A stretch of 64,000 nucleotides of DNA from Comamonas piscis. GTDB lineage: Bacteria; Pseudomonadota; Gammaproteobacteria; Burkholderiales; Burkholderiaceae_C. This document shows positions 8,173 to 16,016 of this stretch, piece by piece. A program made the position numbers and the translations under genes. Under the pieces are notes generated by a model, which was not told where the DNA came from, made no database searches, and saw only the letters and a program-made list of their open reading frames with translations. The stretch's first letter is position 1. Each line of letters opens with the position of its first letter. The stretch is taken from NCBI RefSeq assembly GCF_014109725.1, contig NZ_CP058554.1:1612001-1676000 (forward strand). Direction: 5' to 3'.

Positions 8173-9075
8173 ATGGCTGAATTTACCGCACCTCCGTCGA
8201 TCGACCCTAACGCCGCCCATGCCTGGCAGCGGCGCGCGCCTGCGCACAGCCCCTGGCTGCACGAAGAGGTGGGCCGGCGCATGCAGGACCGACTGCAATG
8301 GATTGTGCAAAAGCCCGAGGCCTGGTGCAGCTGGGAGCCCGTGTACGGCGGGCTGGAGGCGCACCAGCAGGTGGCAGAGCGCTATCCGGCTGCCGACATC
8401 CATATCGTGGAAAGCCGCCCCGCCCATGCCGCGCTGCTGCGCAGCCAGCTGGACAAGCCCTGGTGGGCGCTGAGCCGCTGGCGCCAGGCCAAGCTGCACT
8501 GGGGCCTGCCTGCGCCCGGAAGTGTGCAGATGCTCTGGGCCAATATGGCCTTGCACCAGCATCCCAACCCGCAGCAGCTGTTGCAGACCTGGCACCAGAG
8601 CCTGGCGGTCAATGGTTTTGTGATGTTCTCCTGCTTTGGGCCCGACACCCTCAAAGAGCTGCGCGCGGCCTATGCGAGCCAGGGCTGGCCCGCTGCCAGC
8701 CATGAGTTCACCGACATGCACGACTGGGGCGACATGCTGGTGCAGGCCGGCTTTGCCGAGCCGGTGATGGACATGGAGCGCATTAGCCTGTCTTACTCGG
8801 GCGCCGCCCAGTTGCGCGCCGAGCTGCGCGAGCTGGGGCGCAATCTCCACCCAACCCGCTTTGGCGGCCTGCGCGGCCGCCAATGGCGCGACCAGCTCGA
8901 TGCCTTGCTGACCGCCAAGCTGGCCGATGCGGAGCAAAAGGGCCGCTTGGTGGTCTCTTTCGAGATCATCTACGGCCATGCCTTCAAACCCACGCCCCGC
9001 ATGAAAGTGCAGGGTGAGAGCAGCATCAGCGTGCAAGACATGCAGCAGATGCTGCGCCAGGGACGCATGGGCTAG
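8173..9075 (+). CDS. bioC: BioC-like SAM-dependent methyltransferase
   Basis: A 300-residue protein resembling malonyl-ACP O-methyltransferase BioC, which opens the biotin pathway by methylating the malonyl-thioester carboxyl. The N-terminus (DPNAAHAWQRRAPAHSPWLHEEVGRRM) is the BioC signature region, and NGFVMFSCFGPDTLKELRAA is the conserved post-SAM-site segment. The glycine-rich SAM loop is poorly conserved: where DxGxGxG is expected the protein reads CSWEPVYGGLEAHQQVAERYP. It may therefore be a diverged paralogue. No other biotin gene lies in the window. The 120-bp inverted-repeat element begins directly after its stop. Confidence 0.75.
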   Translation: MAEFTAPPSIDPNAAHAWQRRAPAHSPWLHEEVGRRMQDRLQWIVQKPEAWCSWEPVYGGLEAHQQVAERYPAADIHIVESRPAHAALLRSQLDKPWWALSRWRQAKLHWGLPAPGSVQMLWANMALHQHPNPQQLLQTWHQSLAVNGFVMFSCFGPDTLKELRAAYASQGWPAASHEFTDMHDWGDMLVQAGFAEPVMDMERISLSYSGAAQLRAELRELGRNLHPTRFGGLRGRQWRDQLDALLTAKLADAEQKGRLVVSFEIIYGHAFKPTPRMKVQGESSISVQDMQQMLRQGRMG

Positions 9076-9195
9076 CGCCGCCAACACAACCCTTGATACG
9101 TCGTTGCTCGGCCTTGTCGTACTTTTTGTACTGCCTGCGGCCTCGTGCCTCGTCTCAACCGCAAACCTCCAGTTTGCTGGGTCGTGTTAACGGCG
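9076..9195. repeat. 120-bp non-coding element with 17-bp imperfect terminal inverted repeats
   Basis: The segment begins CGCCGCCAACACAACCC (9076-9092) and ends GGGTCGTGTTAACGGCG (9179-9195). The reverse complement of the right end matches the left end at 14 of 17 positions. Inside are GTAC-TTTTT-GTAC (9119-9131) and a perfect hairpin GCAAAC/GTTTGC (9161-9177). It starts at the base after the bioC stop. The arrangement fits a MITE-like or REP-like dispersed intergenic element; no second copy is evident elsewhere in the window, so dispersal in the genome is unproven. Confidence 0.6.
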
Positions 9196-9502
9196 TTTAG
9201 TGCCAGAGGGCCCCGGCTGCTGGCGCTGATATACAACGCATCCACAGGATTTTCTCCGCGGGCATTAACACATTCAGGCACTGTCTAGTATTGGACAGCC
9301 GCTGTTGTGAATCTCCTATGATCCCGGGATTGCATGGGTTGCAATCTTGCGCGGTTGCGGCCATGCTCGCTGTAATGACAAAGTGGCATGGGTGCAAGCG
9401 GAGATGCACCCGGCGGTGTCTGCACCACGCGGTTGGATGGTTTCCCCCAGCTATCCCAGCCTGCCCCTATAACGATGAGAAGATGAGAAGTAAGTGACAA
9501 CT
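9196..9502 (+). promoter_or_regulatory. Leader region upstream of ctaC; no gene seen
   Basis: About 300 bases between the inverted-repeat element and ctaC with no convincing reading frame. It holds small dyads (CTGTC/GACAG at 9281-9298, TTGCA/TGCAA at 9330-9344) and must contain the promoter of the oxidase operon. I cannot identify a -35/-10 pair with confidence. Confidence 0.4.
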
Positions 9503-11137
9503 ATGAAAAGTGATTCTCATAAGCTGGCTTCTTGGCTGCTGGTGGTCGCATCCGGCTTCGCAACTGCAGCGCATGCGGTGCAGAGCCTTCCGGGCGGCCC
9601 GGCGGTCGGGCAGATGAACCTGGCACCGCCCGTCACCCGCATTGCCCAGGAGCAGCACACCCTGCACTGGATGATGCTCTGGATCTGCACCATCATCTTT
9701 GTCGGCGTGTTCGCGGTGATGTTCTATTCCATCTGGAAGCACCGCAAATCCAAGGGCGCCGTCCCCGCCACCTTCCATGAATCGGTCACGGTCGAAGTCA
9801 CCTGGACGGTGCTGCCCTTCATCATCGTGATCTTGATGGCCTTGCCCGCCACCAAGGTGCTGGTCGCGCAAAAAGACACCACCAATGCGGATTTGACGAT
9901 CAAGGTCACTGGTTACCAGTGGAAATGGGGCTACGACTACCTGACCGGCGAAGGTGAGGGCCTGGGCTTTATCTCCACCCTGGACAGCGGCCAGCGTGCC
10001 ATGTCCAACAGCGGCGATGTCTCCAACGCCCCTAACGATTATTTGCTGCGCGTCGATAAACCGCTGGTCGTGCCGGTGGATAAAAAGGTGCGCATTATCA
10101 CCACTGCTGCAGATGTGATCCACTCGTTCATGGTGCCGGCCTTTGGTATCAAGCAGGATGCGATTCCCGGCTTTGTGCGCGACACCTGGTTCCGCGCCGA
10201 GAAGACCGGCGACTTTTACGGCCAGTGCGCCGAGCTCTGCGGCAAAGAGCATGCCTACATGCCCATCCATGTGAAGGTGCTGTCGGCCGCTGATTACACC
10301 GCATGGGTGGCAGAGCAAAAGAAGCTGCTCGCCGCCCAGGCCGATGACCCCAACAAGGTCTGGGAGCTGGCAGCGCTGGTGGCCCGGGGTGAAAAGGTCT
10401 ATGCCGCCAACTGCGCCGCCTGCCACCAAGCAAACGGCAAGGGTGCCGGCCCCATCAAGGCGCTGGATGGCAGCCCTGTGGTGCTGGGCCCCACCGCCGA
10501 CATGATGCACACGGTGCTGGAAGGCCGTGCCAATGGTGCCATGCCATCCTGGAAGCAACTGAGCGATACCGACCTGGCAGCGGTCGTCACCTTTACCAAG
10601 AACCACTGGGGCAACAAGACGGGCACGATGGTGCAGCCGGCGCAGTTTGTGGCGGCGCGCACCGGTAAATTCCCGGAAGGCGGTGGCACAGCGGCCCCAG
10701 CGGCCACACCGGCAGCCGCAGGCGCTGCTGAAGCGGCACCAACCGCTGCACCCGCTGCCACCGATGCCCCGGCAACTGCGCCAGCCGCTGCTGCGCCAGC
10801 CGCTGCTGCAGCACCAGCAGAAGCGCCAGTCTCCCAAATCCTGTTTGCCAGCGGCAAGAGCGAGCTCGACAGCCAGGCCCAGGACGCGGTGAGGAAAGCG
10901 GCAACGACCTTGGCTGGCCAGAGCGGCAAGGTGGCGTTGTCCGGTTATGTTGATGGCACCGGCAATGCCGATCAGAATGCGGTGTTGGCCAAGGAGCGCG
11001 CCCAGGCGGTGGCCAAGCTGCTGGTGGCGCAAGGCGTGGCAGAGGCGCGCATTGAAATGCGCAAACCCCAGGCCATTACCGCCGGCGAGGGCGCTGACAG
11101 CCAAGCGCGCCGTGTTGATATTCTTGCTGCCCCTTAA
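9503..11137 (+). CDS. ctaC: Cytochrome c oxidase subunit II with cytochrome c and C-terminal OmpA-like domains
   Basis: A 544-residue subunit II of the aa3 oxidase, receiving electrons from cytochrome c at the CuA centre. Order: signal peptide (residues 1-25), two membrane helices (about 55-77 and 100-120), a CuA cupredoxin domain with ligands H207, C242, E244, C246, H250 and M253, and a fused cytochrome c domain with CAACH at 304-308. An Ala/Pro/Thr-rich linker (391-442) then leads to an OmpA/Pal-like domain (443-544). In that last domain ILFASGKSELD, GYVDGTGNADQNAVLAKERAQAV and QARRVDI match the peptidoglycan-binding fold, keeping the equivalent Asp (484) and Arg (499) residues. Ordinary caa3-type subunits II end after the haem domain, so the OmpA-like extension is unusual. 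The ATG at 9503 is preferred over the GTG at 9494 because of spacing from GAGAAGTAAG. Confidence 0.95.
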   Translation: MKSDSHKLASWLLVVASGFATAAHAVQSLPGGPAVGQMNLAPPVTRIAQEQHTLHWMMLWICTIIFVGVFAVMFYSIWKHRKSKGAVPATFHESVTVEVTWTVLPFIIVILMALPATKVLVAQKDTTNADLTIKVTGYQWKWGYDYLTGEGEGLGFISTLDSGQRAMSNSGDVSNAPNDYLLRVDKPLVVPVDKKVRIITTAADVIHSFMVPAFGIKQDAIPGFVRDTWFRAEKTGDFYGQCAELCGKEHAYMPIHVKVLSAADYTAWVAEQKKLLAAQADDPNKVWELAALVARGEKVYAANCAACHQANGKGAGPIKALDGSPVVLGPTADMMHTVLEGRANGAMPSWKQLSDTDLAAVVTFTKNHWGNKTGTMVQPAQFVAARTGKFPEGGGTAAPAATPAAAGAAEAAPTAAPAATDAPATAPAAAAPAAAAAPAEAPVSQILFASGKSELDSQAQDAVRKAATTLAGQSGKVALSGYVDGTGNADQNAVLAKERAQAVAKLLVAQGVAEARIEMRKPQAITAGEGADSQARRVDILAAP

Positions 11138-11176
11138 GCGCTGCAAGCCCCAGAAGAGCCATCGGAGTCAAGATTT

Positions 11177-12823
11177 ATGAGCGCTGTTCTCCCCACAGAC
11201 CCCAGCCATAGCGACCACGGCCACGCCGACCATACCCATGATGACCACCACCATGGCGCGCCCAGCGGCTGGCGGCGCTGGGTGTTTGCGACCAACCACA
11301 AAGACATTGGCACGCTCTACCTGCTGTTCTCGTTCACCATGCTGATGGTGGGCGGCGTGCTGGCGCTGCTGATCCGTGCCGAGCTGTTCCAGCCGGGGCT
11401 GCAACTGGTCAACCCCGAGCTGTTCAACCAGCTGACGACGATGCACGGGCTGATCATGGTGTTCGGCGCGATCATGCCGGCCTTTGTCGGCTTTGCGAAC
11501 TGGATGCTGCCGCTGCAGATTGGCGCCAGCGACATGGCCTTTGCCCGCATGAACAACTTCAGCTTCTGGCTGATGATCCCGGCCGGCCTGATGCTGGTGG
11601 GCTCGTTCTTCATGCCGGGCGGCGCGCCCGCTGCGGGCTGGACCTTGTACGCGCCACTGACCCTGCAAATGGGTCCGTCGATGGACACCAGCATTTTTGC
11701 GATGCACATCATGGGCGCCTCGTCCATCATGGGCTCGATCAACATCATCGTCACCATTCTCAACATGCGCGCGCCCGGCATGACCTTGATGAAGATGCCG
11801 ATGTTCGCATGGACCTGGCTGATCACCGCCTACCTGCTGATCGCCGTGATGCCGGTGCTGGCTGGTGCGATCACGATGACCCTGACCGACCGCCACTTTG
11901 GCACCAGCTTCTTCAACCCCGCTGGCGGCGGTGATCCGGTGATGTACCAGCATATCTTCTGGTTCTTTGGCCACCCGGAGGTCTACATCATGATCTTGCC
12001 GGCCTTTGGCATCATCAGCCAGATCGTGCCGGCCTTCAGCCGCAAGCGCCTGTTTGGCTATGCCTCGATGGTCTATGCGGTGGCGGCGATTGCGATCCTG
12101 TCCTTTATCGTCTGGGCGCACCATATGTTCACCACCGGCATGCCGGTGACGGGCCAGCTGTTCTTCATGTACGCAACCATGCTGATCTCGGTGCCGACCG
12201 CGGTGAAGATCTTCAACTGGGTGGCGACGATGTGGCGCGGATCGATGACCTTCGAGACGCCGATGCTGTTCTCTGTGGGCTTTATCTTTGTGTTCACGAT
12301 GGGCGGCTTTACCGGCCTGATCCTGTCGATGGCGCCGATTGATATCCAGCTGCAGGACACCTATTACGTGGTGGCCCACTTCCACTATGTGCTGGTGGCC
12401 GGTTCGCTGTTCTCGATGTTTGCCGGCTACTACTACTGGGCTCCCAAGTGGACCGGCGTGATGTACTCCGAAGCACGCGGCCGTATCCATTTCTGGGGCT
12501 CGCTGATCTTCTTCAATATCACCTTCTTCCCGATGCACTTTCTGGGCCTGGCCGGCATGCCACGCCGCTATGCGGACTACCCGATGCAGTTCGCCGACTT
12601 CAACATGATTGCGTCGATCGGCGCCTTCGGTTTCGGCTTCATGCAGGTGTATTTCTTCGCCTTTGTGGTCTGGCCTGCGATGCGCCACCGTGGCGAGAAA
12701 GCGCCGCAAAAGCCCTGGGAAGGTGCCGAAGGCCTGGAGTGGGAAGTGCCATCCCCTGCGCCATTCCATACCTTTGAGACCCCCCCCAAGCTGGACGCTA
12801 CCGCTACCAAGGTGATTGGATGA
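11177..12823 (+). CDS. ctaD: Cytochrome c oxidase subunit I
   Basis: A 548-residue catalytic subunit I, an inner-membrane protein with 12 helices binding haem a, haem a3 and CuB and pumping protons. The low-spin haem ligand lies in TTMHGLIMVFGA. The HPEVYIMILPAFGIISQ motif carries the cross-linked His-Tyr pair, IVWAHHMFTTGMP carries the paired CuB histidines, and VVAHFHYVLVAG carries the haem a3 and haem a ligands. The N-terminus is His/Asp-rich (HSDHGHADHTHDDHHHG), possibly a metal-binding extension. A GGAGTCAAG precedes the ATG. Its stop overlaps the start of the 35-residue assembly peptide (ATGA), indicating translational coupling. Confidence 0.98.
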   Translation: MSAVLPTDPSHSDHGHADHTHDDHHHGAPSGWRRWVFATNHKDIGTLYLLFSFTMLMVGGVLALLIRAELFQPGLQLVNPELFNQLTTMHGLIMVFGAIMPAFVGFANWMLPLQIGASDMAFARMNNFSFWLMIPAGLMLVGSFFMPGGAPAAGWTLYAPLTLQMGPSMDTSIFAMHIMGASSIMGSINIIVTILNMRAPGMTLMKMPMFAWTWLITAYLLIAVMPVLAGAITMTLTDRHFGTSFFNPAGGGDPVMYQHIFWFFGHPEVYIMILPAFGIISQIVPAFSRKRLFGYASMVYAVAAIAILSFIVWAHHMFTTGMPVTGQLFFMYATMLISVPTAVKIFNWVATMWRGSMTFETPMLFSVGFIFVFTMGGFTGLILSMAPIDIQLQDTYYVVAHFHYVLVAGSLFSMFAGYYYWAPKWTGVMYSEARGRIHFWGSLIFFNITFFPMHFLGLAGMPRRYADYPMQFADFNMIASIGAFGFGFMQVYFFAFVVWPAMRHRGEKAPQKPWEGAEGLEWEVPSPAPFHTFETPPKLDATATKVIG

Positions 12824-12927
12824 TCACACCGGCGCAGCGCAAGGCCAACCGGCGACTGGCATGGATTCTCGCGTCGATCGCGGTGGCGTTCTTCATCGGA
12901 TTCTTGGTAAAAATGACGGTGCTCTAG
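12820..12927 (+). CDS. Cytochrome oxidase small assembly protein, 35 aa
   Basis: A 35-residue single-pass membrane peptide: a basic start (MITPAQRKANRRLAW), one hydrophobic helix (ILASIAVAFFIGFLV) and a short tail (KMTVL). The start overlaps the ctaD stop by four bases and ctaG follows after 18 bases. It corresponds in place, size and pattern to the small assembly protein annotated between ctaD and ctaG in Burkholderiales. The basic N-terminus is predicted to face the cytoplasm. It is short enough to be missed by usual length cut-offs. Confidence 0.85.
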   Translation: MITPAQRKANRRLAWILASIAVAFFIGFLVKMTVL

Positions 12928-12945
12928 CAGCACAGGGAGTAGCAG

Positions 12946-13572
12946 GTGAGCAGACACGCAGAGAACGTGAAGATGGTGGGGAAACTGGCCGTAGTCGCCT
13001 TCGGCATGTTTGCCTTCGGCTATGCGCTGATCCCGCTGTACAAGCGCATCTGCGAGATCACTGGTATCAACATCCTGGCGCTGACCGAGCGCGATGTTCC
13101 AGGCAATGGCACGGCGGGCAAGAACGTCAAGCTCAACAGCCAGATCGACGAGAGCCGCACCATTACCGTGGAGTTTGACGCCAATGCCCGCGGGCCCTGG
13201 AGCTTCAAGCCGGCGGTGCGCTCGATGCAGGTACACCCCGGCGCGCTGAGCACGGTGATGTACGAGTTCCGCAACGAGCAGGACCACCGCATGTCGGCCC
13301 AGGCGATTCCCAGCTATGCGCCCAAGCAGGCGGCGCCGTATTTCAACAAGCTCGAATGCTTTTGCTTCAACCAGTACACCCTGGAGCCCGGTGAGCAGCG
13401 CGAATGGCCGGTGGCCTTTGTGATCGACCCCAAGCTGTCCAAGGATGTGACGACGATCACCTTGTCCTATACCTTTTTTGAGGTGGGTGGCCGCATCCCC
13501 GCAGCGCCCGCATCGACAGCGGTGTTGGCGCCTGCGGTCCAAGGCAGTGCGGCGCCAGCAGGGGCGTCCTGA
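12946..13572 (+). CDS. ctaG: Cytochrome c oxidase assembly protein CtaG (Cox11)
   Basis: A 208-residue copper chaperone that delivers copper to the CuB site of subunit I. One N-terminal membrane helix (VVAFGMFAFGYALIPLYKRICEITG) is followed by a periplasmic immunoglobulin-like domain with the copper-binding CFCF motif in KLECFCFNQYTLEPGEQ. The Ala/Pro-rich tail is longer than in most Cox11 proteins. The start is GTG at 12946, six bases after AGGGAG. The stop overlaps the ATG of the DUF2970 gene, so these cistrons are coupled. Confidence 0.95.
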   Translation: MSRHAENVKMVGKLAVVAFGMFAFGYALIPLYKRICEITGINILALTERDVPGNGTAGKNVKLNSQIDESRTITVEFDANARGPWSFKPAVRSMQVHPGALSTVMYEFRNEQDHRMSAQAIPSYAPKQAAPYFNKLECFCFNQYTLEPGEQREWPVAFVIDPKLSKDVTTITLSYTFFEVGGRIPAAPASTAVLAPAVQGSAAPAGAS

Positions 13573-13784
13573 TGGCCAGCACGCCCGGCCCCCATCCGCC
13601 GCGCAAAGGCAATCTCTGGCGCACGGTCAAGGCGGTGGCCTGGTCCATGCTCGGTGTGCGCAAGGGCTCGGAATGGCAGGAGGATGGCGTGCAGGTCACG
13701 CCGTTGCAGGTGATCGCCGTGGGCTTGGTGGCGATTTTCCTGTTTGTCCTGGGGTTGATGGCCCTGGTGAAGTGGCTGGTTTGA
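13572..13784 (+). CDS. DUF2970 small membrane protein
   Basis: A 70-residue protein of the DUF2970 family found in oxidase clusters of betaproteobacteria. The N-terminal half is soluble and basic (RKGNLWRTVKAVAWSMLGVRKGSEWQED), and the C-terminal half is a single helix (VIAVGLVAIFLFVLGLMALVKWLV). The conserved SMLGVRKG segment is present. Its ATG overlaps the ctaG stop (TGATG). Function is unknown; position implies a role in oxidase assembly or stability. Confidence 0.9.
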   Translation: MASTPGPHPPRKGNLWRTVKAVAWSMLGVRKGSEWQEDGVQVTPLQVIAVGLVAIFLFVLGLMALVKWLV

Positions 13785-13836
13785 TGCCAGTATCGGCATA
13801 GTCCAAGAATGAATTAAACAACTATCAGGAGCAGCG

Positions 13837-14718
13837 ATGAGTGCGACACCCCATGGCACCACACCGTACTACTATGTTCCCGCCGAGTCCCGCCACCCGG
13901 TGATGGCGGCCATTGGCCTGGGCTTTGTGATTGCCGGCGCTGGCAACTGGGTCAACGGTCACACCTGGGGCATGTACCTGCTCTTTGTCGGCATTGCCTG
14001 GTGGCTGTTTGTGCTCTACCAGTGGTTTGGTGATGCGATCCGCGAAAGCGAGCAGGGGCTGTACAGCCACCGCATCGATCTGTCCTACCGCTGGAGCATG
14101 AGCTGGTTCATCTTCTCGGAGGTGATGTTCTTCGGCGCCTTCTTCACCGCACTGTGGTGGGCCCGGTCCCATTCGCTGCCTACCTTGGGCAGCCTGGACA
14201 ATGCCATTCTCTGGCCCGACTTCAAGGCCGTCTGGCCCAGCGTGGAAATGGGTGCCACCGGCTCGCCAGCGGGCATCGTTGATCCGTTCCAGACCGTCGG
14301 CCCCTTTTGGCTGCCCACCATCAACACCGCGCTGCTGCTGACCTCCGGCGTGACGTTGACCATTGCCCACCACGCCTTGCAGGCCGATATGCGCCGCAAG
14401 TGCATCCGCTTTATGTGGATGACCGTTGTGCTGGGCATTGTCTTTCTCTGCGTGCAAGGCTACGAGTACTACCACCTCTACACCGACCTGAACCTCAAGC
14501 TCAACTCGGGTGCCTATGGCTCCACGTTCTACATGCTGACGGGCTTCCACGGTCTGCATGTGTTTGTCGGAATGCTCATGCTGCTGGTCATTACCCTGCG
14601 GCTGCAAAAAGGCCATTTCACCGCCAAAAAGCATTTTGGCTTTGAGGGCGCCGCCTGGTACTGGCACTTTGTCGATGTGGTCTGGCTGGGCCTTTACGTC
14701 GCCGTGTACTGGATGTGA
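13837..14718 (+). CDS. ctaE: Cytochrome c oxidase subunit III
   Basis: A 293-residue subunit III with seven membrane helices. Family landmarks are the N-terminal YYVPAESRHPVMAAIG, the helix III region WSMSWFIFSEVMFFGAFFTALWWAR with its conserved glutamate, the ALLLTSGVTLTIAHHAL segment, and the terminal GFHGLHVFVG and WYWHFVDVVWLGLYVAVYW. It lacks haem or copper but stabilises proton uptake by subunit I. CAGGAGCAGCG precedes the ATG. It is the last plus-strand structural gene before a small antisense-oriented gene (DUF2909). Confidence 0.97.
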   Translation: MSATPHGTTPYYYVPAESRHPVMAAIGLGFVIAGAGNWVNGHTWGMYLLFVGIAWWLFVLYQWFGDAIRESEQGLYSHRIDLSYRWSMSWFIFSEVMFFGAFFTALWWARSHSLPTLGSLDNAILWPDFKAVWPSVEMGATGSPAGIVDPFQTVGPFWLPTINTALLLTSGVTLTIAHHALQADMRRKCIRFMWMTVVLGIVFLCVQGYEYYHLYTDLNLKLNSGAYGSTFYMLTGFHGLHVFVGMLMLLVITLRLQKGHFTAKKHFGFEGAAWYWHFVDVVWLGLYVAVYWM

Positions 14719-14781
14719 GAGAGGCTGCCTTGGCGCGCTGTGGGTGCGCCGGCCCAGGGCTAGGCCCTTGGAAGAGGGCGT

Positions 14782-15000
14782 TTAGGCGCCCAGCGGAATG
14801 CCATGGGGCTGCAGATAGCCCAGCTTCCAGGCCAGCAAGATGCCGGCAAACACCAACACCGATATCGCTATGCGCAAGGTCAGTGCCCAGGCCATGCGTT
14901 TGCCACCGGCTTCGGACTGGTTGCCGCGCAACATGAAAAGCCCGGCAGCGGCCAGGCAGGCGAGTATCACCACAAAGGCGAATGCGATGAGCAGGTGCAT
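14782..15000 (-). CDS. DUF2909 twin-transmembrane protein
   Basis: A 72-residue protein with two membrane helices (LLIAFAFVVILACLAAAGLFML and LTLRIAISVLVFAGILLAWKLGYL) joined by a short hydrophilic loop (RGNQSEAGGKRMAW). It matches the DUF2909 family that sits on the opposite strand between coxC and SURF1 in many Burkholderiales. The start at 15000 gives the family N-terminus (MHLLIAFAF); a longer upstream frame has no supporting features. Its function is unknown, though conserved position suggests a role in the oxidase locus. Confidence 0.85.
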   Translation of the reverse strand: MHLLIAFAFVVILACLAAAGLFMLRGNQSEAGGKRMAWALTLRIAISVLVFAGILLAWKLGYLQPHGIPLGA

Positions 15001-15194
15001 GGTGCTGTCCTCGGTAATTTTTATCAGCGGGGTATCGGGGCTGGCGGTGCGTACCGCCGCAGCCCGGTGCTTGCTGCCATTGTGCGGCAGCACCCACCAG
15101 GGCACCATCGGAGGCCACCCCAATGCCTTTTGCTTTTTGGTCGCAGATTCGGGTCGTGCTGGCTGCGAGTATCGGCGCACGGTATAACCAGTCC

Positions 15195-16016
15195 ATGTCC
15201 GCTGTACCCGCCTCGCCCTCCGTCCTCGAACGCAATGAACGCCTGCGTTTTCTGCTGATCACCATAGCGGCAGAGGCCTCGATGCTGCTGACCGCCTCAC
15301 TGGGATTTTGGCAGCTGCGCCGCGCCGATCAGAAGCTGGCCTACCAGGCCCAGCTCGATGCCCGTGCCGCCTTGCCGGCGCTGGACGGCGCCAGCCTGCT
15401 GCAACCCATGGACGAGGCCGAAAGGATCAGCCTGCAGCACCGGCAGGTGGTGCTGCGCGGCGAATGGCTGCCGCAGTACACCGTCTACCTGGACAACCGC
15501 CAGATGCAGGCGCGCCCCGGTTTTTATGTGCTGACACCGCTGCGCTTGGTGAGCATGGCCGGCGAATCAGCCCTGGGCCAGCCGCAGACCGTGCTGGTGC
15601 AGCGCGGCTGGGCACCGCGCAATTTTGAGGACCGGCTGGCCTTGCCTGAGGTACAAACGCCTGCGGGAACGGTGCAAATCCAGGGCCGCGTTGCGGGCCA
15701 GCCGGCGCGGCTTTTTGAGCTGCAGACGTCCGCCGGTAGCTCAGGGGTTTCCCGAATCCGGCAAAATCTCGACACCGATGGTTACGCGCAGGAGACAGGC
15801 CAGGCCTTGGCTGCGTTGACGGTAGTGCAGACCGGGCCGGCCAGTGAAGGCCTGTTGCGCGACTGGCCCGTAGTAGGCAGCGGCGTGGAAAAGCATTATG
15901 GTTATGCATTTCAATGGTTTGGTCTGTGTAGCCTGATTGCGATCCTCTATGTCTGGTTCCAAATTGTCCGACGTGTCCTTCGACGACGCCGCCACGCAGG
16001 CACCGCCGCCCGCTGA
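15195..16016 (+). CDS. SURF1 family cytochrome oxidase assembly protein
   Basis: A 273-residue SURF1 protein, which helps insert haem a into subunit I. It has the two-helix topology of the family: an N-terminal helix (FLLITIAAEASMLLTASLGFWQL) directly followed by the conserved RRADQK, a periplasmic domain with GEWLPQYTVYLDNRQMQARPGFYVLTPL and VLVQRGWAPRN, and a C-terminal helix (HYGYAFQWFGLCSLIAILYVWFQIV) with the GYAxQWF signature. The ATG at 15195 is preferred over upstream in-frame starts because it gives the family N-terminus. Its 3' end overlaps the next gene by 68 bases in another frame. Confidence 0.93.
   Translation: MSAVPASPSVLERNERLRFLLITIAAEASMLLTASLGFWQLRRADQKLAYQAQLDARAALPALDGASLLQPMDEAERISLQHRQVVLRGEWLPQYTVYLDNRQMQARPGFYVLTPLRLVSMAGESALGQPQTVLVQRGWAPRNFEDRLALPEVQTPAGTVQIQGRVAGQPARLFELQTSAGSSGVSRIRQNLDTDGYAQETGQALAALTVVQTGPASEGLLRDWPVVGSGVEKHYGYAFQWFGLCSLIAILYVWFQIVRRVLRRRRHAGTAAR

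Noticed and set aside
9467..11146. 559-codon open frame opposite ctaC
   Set aside because: Shadow frame, including a Gly/Arg/Cys-rich stretch opposite the Ala/Pro linker; no plausible start site or motif.
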